DNA from: Elmis aenea | Lineage: Eukaryota; Arthropoda; Insecta; Coleoptera; Elmidae | NCBI GenBank assembly: GCA_947652605.1 | Contig: OX393579.1 | Coordinates: forward strand, 51,280,970 to 51,344,969 | Direction of reading: 5' to 3' | Length of the DNA stretch: 64,000 nucleotides | Shown: positions 55,958 through 64,000 of the stretch, in pieces | How positions within the stretch are numbered: position 1 is the stretch's first letter | Layout of the letters: each line of letters starts with the position of its first letter | Program-made: the position numbers and the translations under genes | Notes under the pieces: model-generated | The model's database searches: none | What the model was told of the DNA's origin: nothing | The model's input: the letters and a program-made list of their open reading frames with translations, nothing else

Positions 55958-56605
55958 GGCTTACTATTTAAAAATGTTGCAATTTCTCTTAACTTTATCA
56001 AAAATTCTTAATAACTCGAAAACTGTTGCAGATAGGTATAGGAAACGCTAATACAGGTTGATGCAGAATGTAATTTTGCATTAGAAAATGAAAAAAAAGT
56101 TTGGGCATTGTATTTGAAAAAAACGAGTTTTAGTGGTCTGAAGTTGCATCAAAAGAAAATTAAATTTTGGACACCCTGTAAATAACGCATTGATTGCAAA
56201 AATTCCAGGATGTAGTCCAAGGTTTCTTCTAGGCATGGTCTAAATTTAAGCGTTTTTTCTTTAAAAATGGCCATGTTCGATAATATTAAGCATCACGGTG
56301 AAAATCAAAAAATTTTCAAAAAAGTCCAAAAATCTAAAAAATGACTGCACTTAGGTATAGGGAATGCTAATAAAAGTCCCTCTAAAATAACGTTTTGAAT
56401 CCAAAAATGCACTAAAAAATAGACCATTTTATTGAAAATAAAAAAGTAGACGCCAACTTCCGGTATTTGCGGAAGTGTCGCCATCTTGAAAATATTTTCA
56501 ATAAACAGATCAGATGCCATTATGGTCATAACCAAAATTTCAGATCCATACCCTTTTTCATTCTTCATATATTTTTAATGCCCGGTCTCAATCAATCACC
56601 CTGTA

Positions 56606-57410
56606 TATAATTTAACCGAATTATATAGATCGTGAACACTTTCGTCTAAGTTTAAGTCATGTAGACTGGAAAACCTTGTGTTTACGTGTAGCATCGTGTC
56701 AATTTATTAACAACGGCTTTTCAGATATAATCGTTTGTTTCTGTTTAATGTGCCAACTTACTAATTATTCGTCTTATTATGTTCCTCACCTGCTGTTCGC
56801 CTATCTCATGCCTTTTATTGAAATAAACAAGTCTGTACACGCGATTGCTTGTCTAAACAATAAAAAAAATCATCGAAATTAATGGTTAACAATTAAACTT
56901 CTTTTCTATAATCATAAACACGATTAATCAGAATCCGATGCAATATCCAGCAGAACTTAAAACTAATCAATAGGAAGGTACATAGATAAATAATCTAGCA
57001 AACAGCAACCTACACGCTCTCTACGGCCGCATTATTAATTACAATCTCTGTTCTTGTAACCGATCTACACAACTGTTATTTTTCAACCTTTGAGATGACT
57101 CCTTAGCTGCTGGGGGGCCGTGTTACTTGTTTTAACTTGCGGAAGAATTAGAGACAGCAAACATAAGTAATAGAAACGCAATAAAATTAATCTAACGCGG
57201 TAGGAATTTGTAGGAAATTATTGATAGAGGAAGGAGTTAATCGGTTGGCACGGAAAATATACATTTTGCTGTCAATATTGGGTGTGTCTTAAGTTAATGT
57301 TAGATGTAATTTCCTTAATAATATGGCTTGGATGTGTTTTCAGAAGCATGTTTCGAGTTTTTAAAACGTTGTTTGTTAAAGAGTAGCTACTTTCCTTTAG
57401 ATGTTTTAGT
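56606..57410. other. Unrecognised stretch
   Basis: A 68-codon frame (56676-56882) is unremarkable. Bases 57000-57130 are GC-richer. No repeat partners. Confidence 0.35.
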
Positions 57411-57760
57411 GAAAATTTCCTTCACCTGCCAAATTTGCGTTTTCAACCAATCACTAATCTTAAATTTTCTAGAGTGTACCAATAGGAGCATTACACTGTC
57501 AGATGTTGATTTTCCTGTCAAATTTGCGTTTTTGACCAATAACAAACTCAGATTTTCTAGAAACGACCAATAAACATAATCATACACTGATAATATCCTT
57601 TTCGCACTTAACAGATTTTCAGGCGTTTATTGGTCGTTTCAAAGAAATTTGAGTTTGTGATTGGTCGAAAATATAAATTTGGAGAGGGAATTAAATATTT
57701 TGGTCTTGATAATTTTTTGACGAATTTCGGCGACTAGTAGCGTTACTTTAATATAGATTA
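57411..57760 (-). mobile_element. Fold-back element B, copy 3 (inverse, truncated)
   Basis: Runs from GAAAATTTCCTTCACCTGCC through CCAATAAACATAATCATACA to TACTTTAATATAGATTA, the reverse complement of the 52 kb copy without hairpin H. It ends at the TTA where a family A element is inserted. The two opposing frames of 81 and 66 codons are repeat shadows. Confidence 0.75.
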
Positions 57761-58000
57761 ACAGGAAGGGTCACGATATGTTGTCGCTAGAATCTGATCA
57801 AGGCTGTGTTTATTGACCCCGTTTAAGATTTTTTTAAAAACTTTGCACCGTTTTACTTGCAAAGGATGCGCGAATTGGTAAATAAAAGAATTTCGATTTT
57901 ATCTCTGACGGTTTCATGGCCAACGCGATCGCAAAAATTACTTTCATTATTCAACTTTTTCCCCATTTTTCCGGGGCAAATGGCCAGTGGCGCGTATAAC
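57761..58000 (+). mobile_element. Fold-back family A, internally deleted copy
   Basis: The left terminus ACAGGAAGGGTCACGATATG runs 50 bp, then jumps at TTTATTGACCCCGTTTAAG into the right arm, which continues to CCAGTGGCGCGTATAAC. The left terminus follows TTA of element B. Confidence 0.75.
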
Positions 58001-58779
58001 TTGTTAGACCACAATATTACTTAGAATAAAGATAGGGCTTTATTTTCACACGCGTTAATCCATTCTTTGATGGATAACTTTTGGCTCATTACATTGTTTT
58101 GTAAGAAATTTCAATACACTTCGATACTCGAGTTTCACTCATTTTTGTTCAGAGAAAATGGTAGAGAACTCTTCAGGCCCAATATATTTTGATGAAACTT
58201 TTCTCTTCAGATTTTTGGCAGGTAGATTCCATAAAAGTACTCCCTCGCATTATCATGCTCTACGGATGCTAGTGTATTATTATTTAATTAAATTTTTGCC
58301 ATATATCAATTAAATTACAAATCCTTCGTCTATACGTTGAAGTTTTTTTGGACAAGCAATGGCTTGTTTATGATTGTGAGAGAGTTCGACCGTTATGGAC
58401 TGATTAATGTATCATGGAAGTTATTAAGTACTCGAATACTTTTTCAACACAATAAGTACGTGATCAAAATATTACTTCTTTTATAATGAATCAATTAAAC
58501 TAATATAGACGTGCATTGCTTATAAACGTATATAAATAATATAATATATAGACTGTTGTATGAAAATTACTCTGTAGTAAGTATTTATTTCTTCCCATAA
58601 ATATTTTTTTTTAGTCTTAAGCAGTACTTATACAGTTGTGTCTTATTTTTGACGGAAATGTATTGTATCTTGGTTGTTATCGGGAGAGATTTTTTTTCGA
58701 ACTGCATTAGTATAGATTTAAGTCAAAAGTGGTACAAGTTGAAGTTTCTTGTCCAGGGATTCCGGAAAGAATTGGTCTA
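58001..58779. other. Unrecognised stretch
   Basis: AT-rich, with no frame over 60 codons and no termini recognised. Confidence 0.4.
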
Positions 58780-58787
58780 CTTCTAGG

Positions 58788-59950
58788 CAGGGACTGAGAA
58801 CGGAACGAAAACGAAAACGTTAAACGAAATTAACCGAAATTTTTTTAAGAACGAAAACGAAACAGAAAACGAAATTATTATTTTTCGTTCAAGAACGAAA
58901 ACGAAATAAATGTTTTCCAAAACCGGTTTTAACCGGTTTTGTCGCTATTTCAATTGTATTTGTTAAACACAAACCTTCTGTGCTGGGGAGACTGCACGAG
59001 GCAGTAAAAAATCTCACTTGAAATAAATGAGCTTCATTTTTCTCCATATATTTACGTGAATATGTATTAGCAACTTTATTGTTTATACTTGCAATTTCGT
59101 GTAACACAATTAACGGTACAGATATTCTCTATTTCTAATTTGTTTTTTAGATCATCAATATATAGTAGAATATACATTTGATTGGATATATATTATCAAT
59201 GTGTATGTTTTATTTGCGTTTAGACATAATAATAGTAAAATTTATTCTTACTTCGAAAAGGACTAATGTAAAAGAAGATTTATTAGAAGATGTGTTGCTA
59301 GTAAGATTTAACGGAATGTGAAAATGTATATTGTATGGTATGTACAAACTATAAAGTTAAAGTTTATTTCAAGTTAAAATAAGTTTTTTTTTAATATCTT
59401 TTTTATTTATAACATTTAGTAAATTATCCACTTGAATTCATTCTTTTGTCTTTTTAAATAATTACAGCAGGATCTTATTTAATTCAAATGCATAGATTTT
59501 TAGTACTAAAACAAATTTAAAACAGCACTTGCTATATTTTCATATTTTTAGATAAAGATCGTGTGTCTAATTTAACCTAATCACGTTGTGTTTTTGCACC
59601 TTACGGGTAAAATGGTTAAATGTTAATGTGTTTAACGATTTGGTAAATTTAATATGGCGACGGTTCGCCAGTCTAAAATATGCTGTCCGTGAGCATCAAA
59701 CCCCATCGTCATCGTTTATATTTTAGTTGGGACGCAAATATTTTTATCGTATTTATGGAGGGTTGTGGTGACTAGAAAAAAAATTGATTTTTTGACGACA
59801 AAAAAAAATATTGTAAAACCGGTTTTAACCGTTATTATTTCGGTTCACGAAAACGAAAAAAGAATTGTTTTCGGTTAGAACGAAAAGAACGAAAACGATA
59901 TATTTCGTTTTCGTTCCAACGAACGGAATTTTTTTCGTTTTTAGTCCCTG
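58788..59950. mobile_element. hAT element with CGAAAACGAAA subterminal repeats
   Basis: 1163 bp. Ends CAGGGACTGAGAACGG and, inverted, CAGGGACTAAAAACG. The 8-bp duplication is CTTCTAGG (58780-58787) and CTTTCAGG (59951-59958), two differences. Subterminal arrays of GAACGAAAACGAAA in opposite orientation, plus AAAACCGGTTTTAACCG blocks at both sides (58919 and 59815). The interior is AT-rich; a 72-codon minus frame (58889-59107) has no recognisable transposase motif. Confidence 0.82.
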
Positions 59951-59958
59951 CTTTCAGG

Positions 59959-60500
59959 AATCCCGAGATGTAATAAATTGTCTCAATATTTTGAAATAAA
60001 TAACACGAAAAAGTAAAGGAGTTGTTTATTTCTTAAAAACAACTAGTCATACATTATAGTAAATACATTTTACTCCATGAATATTATTAATAATAAAATA
60101 ATATTGGTGAGAGAAACCTACATTTTAAAATATTACCTTTTTATAGCAATTTTACCTTAATGAACCCAACAACTTAATTATTGCAATGAATTTTTGTAAG
60201 ATGATTTGTTGCGTAAGAACAGAAATCAGTCAAACTAACGAAGGTCCATTTATTGAATTCAAGTCAAAAAACGAAAAGCTTGGGTTCAGTTACCAGTTGG
60301 ATGCACATAAACGGCACATGGGTAAATTGCGACTCTTCACTTCTTGTCCGAAGAGGGGCTTTTGTGGCGGGCATGCACGAAAATAGCACTTTTAAATATC
60401 CTGAATTTCCCGGGACAATAAGTATTTCCCAGAAAATATAAAATAGATAAAATCAGCCAAGTTAAGTATTAATAGGTCATGAAACAACCTCTGGGTAAGA
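59959..60500. other. Unrecognised stretch
   Basis: Two overlapping + frames (60186-60386 and 60253-60441, 66 and 62 codons) fall in a GC-richer patch at 60240-60420. Neither product is recognised. Confidence 0.35.
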
Positions 60501-60690
60501 TTCTTTTGAATTTCAAAATTCCAGATTTGAGCTTTCCAGCGATGAACAATTCCCGTGTTGCGTGGTTTCATCGTTGCATGATTCCTGCGTTGAGTGATTT
60601 CAGCGTTGAACGATTAAAGATTTGAATGATTCCACCTGTGCTTTTTCCTGATTTGAACATTCCATATTGGAATATTTCAGTTGTTAATGG
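60501..60690 (+). repeat. Degenerate minisatellite, 15-16 bp period
   Basis: About eleven units of the form TTCCxGCGTTGAATGA follow one another, for example TTCCCGTGTTGCGTGG, TTTCATCGTTGCATGA, TTCCTGCGTTGAGTGA and TTTCAGCGTTGAACGA. The middle units are clearest and both ends decay. The period is not a multiple of three and there is no open frame. Confidence 0.75.
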
Positions 60691-61590
60691 CTTACCGACG
60701 GACGGATGCCATAGCAAAAATGACACAATTTCTATACTTCCTTATGTTTACACAAACCTACATTGCCTTTTTTTTGTACTAGTTTACCTTAAGAAAATTA
60801 ATTAATTAGGCAAATTTTTCTGCTCATCATTTGGAATTAAACATTTGCCGGTCAAAAACCGGATAATTTATAACTACTTAAATTCAGAGAGCATCGTAAA
60901 GGTAACGATGCAATAAAATAATTCCACATTACAAGCGACGGTTCTTAAAACTTCCGGGGCAATTAAAAGATTGAAAACTAATTAAGAATACGTAAAATAT
61001 CGATTTTATTTTCTTTAATATAAAAGTCAGTCGTGTGTTGAGGCAGGATAAGACCTCGCTTGCGGAATAACTTTAATAATAATAACCAGAACCCGTTCAG
61101 GTTAATTACATTGCTGTCTGCATCTGCTGAGGTTTGCCCGATCGTATATTATAAATCACAAGTGCAGGTACGCAATAATCAGATAATTGGTGGCCTCCTG
61201 TAGCGATTTCATAATTTATTCAAGAAAAATGTGCACACTTCATCATATTTTATAGTCCTTCTGTTTTTCTTCTTATGCGAAGCCATAAAGTACGCGCAAT
61301 ACCTTTAAGGGAAGCGAACAAACGTCACGTTGTAGCTGGAGGCAATTCACTGCACTGGCTCTTGTGTTAAGGATAATTAATTAGCAACTGGCGAAGTTGT
61401 AACAGTTCTTCTACTAAATAATTTGCAGTAACAAGGAAAACAACCGCGACTTTTAAGTTTCGCTAATTAAGGTGACATGAAAAACTTCCATTTCAAACGC
61501 AGCATCATTCTTGCATCAACGCGAAGAAAACGCATTTACAACGCTACTAAAATCACAGATTTTATTTTCATTATATTTTTTTCATCAAAT
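60691..61590. other. Unrecognised stretch
   Basis: Some GC-richer parts (61100-61150, 61310-61360) but no frame of note before the LINE remnant. No termini. Confidence 0.35.
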
Positions 61591-61900
61591 CAAGAATTGG
61601 AACATTGGAAAATCCTACCATTATACAAGAAGGGGACAAAAGGGATTGTTATAACTAGAAAGAAGTAACATTAAAGAGTGTACCAAGGAAAATACTGGCA
61701 AGCGTAATGGAAGGCAGATTTAAAAAAATAAGAAAGCACACTAGAAGAATCCCAATACGGTTTCAGACAACCTTAATAGACCAAAGTGCTGAGGAACATC
61801 ATAGATGCACCTGGTGTTCCAGAAACATTTATATTCCCAAGGACCAAGGAACGAACATTGTTGTAGAAAAATATGAAACTTTGCCCAGTAGTATAGGCTT
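61591..61900 (+). pseudogene. LINE reverse transcriptase remnant, N-terminal RT region
   Basis: Broken + frames give ELEHWKILPLYKKGTKG, then KILASVMEGRFKKI, then ESTLEESQYGFRQ, then LRNIIDAPGVPETFIF. This follows the order of non-LTR reverse transcriptases (W...I.PL.KKG... , then ...QxGFRxxxST...). At least three frameshifts or stops. The catalytic boxes are absent. Confidence 0.7.
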
Positions 61901-62934
61901 CATGAAAATGTAAACTTCGAAGTCCTCCAATTCTTCGACAATACAGAACTGGTGAGAACGCTCGAGGAGAAAAAACCATCCGTGCTAGCGTGAACTGACA
62001 GTTGAAAAAGCGGAACCAAACGGAAGTGCTAACTCGTGAAAATATTGCTCCAGGATACAAGAACTGAGAGGACACCAATGGGTGAAATCTAAATAAATTT
62101 AGAAAAATATTTGTACACACACATACTCACATGTATGGATAAAGTCATTAGGTAATAACTAGCTAATAGGTAGATACATTAGCCAGTATGATTCGATTGT
62201 AATATTCGCCGTTTGAAATGTCGTTAGTGCTTTTCGTGTTAAAAAATTAATCCAGGGCTGATTAATTACCCAAATAGGATACAATGTTTGTCAATTTAGC
62301 GGTACATTACGACGTGGCGATTATGTTTTTGCCGCTAAGGGTTGGTTAATTCTCATTTCACCAGCTGTAAATTAGTGAGTCTTATCTAACAGAACGATAG
62401 TGGTGGCCAACACAATTATATATACAGGATAGCAGCCGATATTGTCACAGTTTATATCGGTGTAATTAATTAATAAAGCTGTGAAATGAATAGCACGTAA
62501 CATAAGCAAATGTCGCATAATTTTCGTTGAAATTGGAAGCAAATGTAGAATTATACATGGGGGAATAATAACTTACTGCACAATATATGTAGTTAGTGGA
62601 CAGTACGGTAGCGATAATGGGTTGATTATATCGGGTCCAATTTAATCTATTTGTTGAAAATGATTTAATGAGTAATATGAGTAATTGTTCCATTTTTGTG
62701 AAGAAGTGCGATGAAACTTTGAATCTTTTTAATAATAACTGGCACTAAAATTTTTCCTACAGTGTGATTCCTTTTTTTTTTATGTAACTACTCACCACGA
62801 GCGGCGTATGGATTTATGAAGATGAGCAAACTCCGAAATGACCAGCAATTTTCTAGTTATTGGCTAAAAATAAGTAATAAAACATCCACTGTGCTCACCT
62901 GACTTGGCGGTGTGCGACTTTTGATTATTTTCTT
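61901..62934. other. Unrecognised stretch
   Basis: Minus frames of 115 (61773-62120) and 75 codons (62466-62693) are antisense to LINE debris or anonymous. No domain or repeat terminus recognised. Confidence 0.35.
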
Positions 62935-63402
62935 CTTCTTAATCGGTTCCTCTTTTACCTTTCGGTGTCGAGGTATGCTTTTCTACTTCTGTGTTATGTT
63001 TCTCCACTCCTGCCTATCGTAAGCTAATTGTGGCACATCTCTCCACCTGACTCCTTTTTCTTCTAGTATCTGCCTCAGTTTTGTTTCCATTTCATTCTTG
63101 GTCTTCCTCTATTTCTTTTTCCCTCCATCTTCATTTTCCATCCTAATTTCTCATATCTACTTTCTGGCATGCGTAGTTGATGTCCAAGCCATCTTAATTG
63201 ATTTGTCTCCATCTTTGGCACATCTATCCAGCTGACTCCTTTTTCTTCTAGTCTCTGCCTCACTTTTATCCCTATTTGATTCTTTCTGTTCCTCTATTTC
63301 TTTTTTCCTCCATCTGCATTTTCCATCCCATTTTCTCGTATCTACTTTCTGGCATGCGTAGTAGTTGTACAAGCCATCTTAATTGGTTCGTCTCCATCTT
63401 TG
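62935..63402 (-). pseudogene. LINE 3' end with tandemly duplicated tail
   Basis: Two copies of a 185-187 bp block (63031-63215 and 63216-63402) encode, on the minus strand, PKMETNQLRWLGHQLRM followed by RNRGRPRMKW. The block nearer 63400 is more damaged (GH changed, frameshifted). Further minus-strand text AYDRQEWRNITQK at 62990-63030 continues the normal C-terminus. The duplication would repeat the WLGH...GRPR zinc-finger-like tail within one reading frame if intact. Confidence 0.75.
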
Positions 63403-64000
63403 GTAGTGGCATATGCTCCGAATGAGAATGCGGCGGAAGAGGATATGGATATGTTTTTTTTTTTTTTTTTTTTTTTTTAATTGAGTGTTTAAGGACGCTT
63501 CGACTGCTATGGCCATTAGCGTCCGGGAGGAGGGGGCGGGGAACAAGGAAAGGTTGGGTAAGGGTAGAGGGTAGGTGGAAGTACTGTCACAGCATTTGCC
63601 TATAGTAGGTAGAGGAAACCACCTGAAACCTCTACGATGACAGACGGCCGTGGGATTCGAACCCACGACCTCCCGATTAACTCGGAAGGTTGCGTACCAA
63701 CCAGCCACGGAGCTCGGTATGGATATGTTTTATAAACAACTATAAGAAACAGTGGATGAAATGCGAGGAAGAACAATTATAGTAGGAGATTTTAATGGAC
63801 GAGTTGAGAATGACGTCAAAAAGTATGGCACAGTGCTAAGAAGATATGGGGAAGAAGTACTAAAATAACAATGGAAGGCAATTAATAGAATTTTGCTTTG
63901 AAAATAATATGTCAATAATAAATAACAGATTTAAACTCAAAAATATCCATGAATACACAAGAGTGGTAAAAAGTAGGGATGAAAAGTCAATAATCGATTA
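63403..64000 (+). pseudogene. LINE endonuclease domain fragment, split by a SINE
   Basis: The + strand reads VVAYAPNENAAEEDMDM, is interrupted by the SINE, and resumes FYKQL-stop-ETVDEMRGRTIIVGDFNG, RVENDVKKYGTVLRRYGEEV, and after a frameshift NNGRQLIEFCFENNMSII and IHEYTRVVKSRDEKSIIDY. YAP, GDFN and NNGRxLIEFC are landmarks of the APE-type endonuclease of non-LTR retrotransposons. It runs off the right edge. A stop and a frameshift show it is dead. Confidence 0.85.
63454..63717 (-). mobile_element. tRNA-derived SINE in minus orientation
   Basis: The minus strand starts with a tRNA-like head whose A box lies in TGGCTGGTTGGTACG and whose B box is a perfect GGTTCGAATCC (63645-63717). An unrelated GC-rich body follows, then a poly(A) tail (poly(T) on +, 63454-63478). 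It is flanked by the target duplication TATGGATATG at 63444-63453 and 63718-63727. The long clean poly(A) and intact duplication indicate a recent insertion. Confidence 0.9.

Larger units (their letters stand above)
55148..56178. mobile_element. Inner TIR pair of the 54.7 kb palindrome
   Basis: 1031 bp from CAGGGTGTCC to GGACACCCTG, TA on both sides. It holds the transposase remnants. Its arms diverge more from each other near the centre than at the ends. Confidence 0.75.
54723..56603. mobile_element. Large palindromic mariner-like element with concentric termini, second example
   Basis: 1881 bp, TA-flanked. Outer ends CAGGGTGATTGATTGAGACC and complement. A second pair of termini (CAGGGTGTCCAAAATTTAAT and complement) lies exactly 425 bp inside each end, at 55148 and 56178. 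The arms mirror each other up to about 55510/55830. The centre contains DUF4817-like and helix-turn-helix coding remnants on the minus strand. An independent instance of the architecture at 20775-22675. Confidence 0.9.
23656..64000 (+). other. fng: Presumed downstream Fringe intron (over 40 kb, open-ended)
   Basis: Begins with the donor GTAAGT. The next expected exon should open by completing a Lys codon and continue with Trp-Phe-Cys-His and the Asp triplet. I looked for a matching sequence after an AG on the + strand up to 64000 and saw none. Either the intron leaves the window or the exon was overlooked. The stretch is the host background for the elements listed below. Confidence 0.55.

Noticed and set aside
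63075..63372. Two overlapping minus frames as a host zinc-finger gene
   Set aside because: The WLGH...GRPR pattern is a LINE tail, with a tandem duplicate and adjacent endonuclease fragment.
63645..63717. Stand-alone tRNA gene (perfect B box)
   Set aside because: It is continuous with a SINE body and poly(A) tail and flanked by a target duplication; the tRNA fold is incomplete.

Overview
The window reads as a piece of an AT-rich insect nuclear genome, possibly a beetle, although the order is a guess. It is dominated by mobile-element debris and has no bacterial gene organisation. The only host protein-coding sequence I recognise is two short exons on the + strand, at 9806-9854 and 23553-23655. 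They have canonical splice sites and compatible phase. Together they encode part of a Fringe-family glycosyltransferase (fng), the enzyme that extends O-fucose on Notch EGF repeats. No other Fringe exon is visible, so the window appears to lie inside a gene with very large introns: one of 13.7 kb is complete, and the next exceeds 40 kb if transcription continues past the right edge.

The introns are packed with transposable elements. The most conspicuous group is long palindromic (fold-back) elements bounded by TA and the terminus CAGGGTG...CACCCTG, 620-1900 bp long, at 16.8, 19.0, 20.8, 24.4, 29.4, 31.8, 36.8 and 54.7 kb, plus half copies and fragments. Two of the largest (20775-22675 and 54723-56603) have concentric inner termini placed mirror-symmetrically in both arms. 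Near their centres they carry different pieces of a mariner-like transposase: a DUF4817-like domain and helix-turn-helix at 55.5-56.0 kb, and the C-terminal catalytic end at 21.6-21.8 kb. This is the strongest candidate here for an under-described system: transposons that became giant inverted duplications and would give long hairpin RNA if the intron is transcribed.

Other element groups are hAT elements with 8-bp target duplications (7.4, 24.1, 28.1, 37.5 nested twice, 48.2, 52.6 and 58.8 kb); PIF/Harbinger-like miniature elements with TTA/TAA duplications (7.8, 12.1, 22.7, 41.6 kb, and a fold-back family founded at 11.2 kb); decayed LINE retrotransposons (Jockey-like at 4-5 and 43-44 kb, others at 26.9, 41.4-42.2, 51.8, 61.6 and 62.9-64.0 kb); and a tRNA-derived SINE inserted into a LINE endonuclease (63.5-63.7 kb).

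Left over are two tandem arrays (about 140-bp period at 15.0-15.7 kb; 15-16-bp period at 60.5-60.7 kb), a possible Penelope-type hammerhead relic (11.9 kb), a GC-rich 44-codon reading frame (27.6 kb), a homeodomain/Sox/POU-like motif cluster (47.9 kb), and several 1-2 kb stretches with no recognisable content. All identifications come from reading the sequence by eye; no database search was run.
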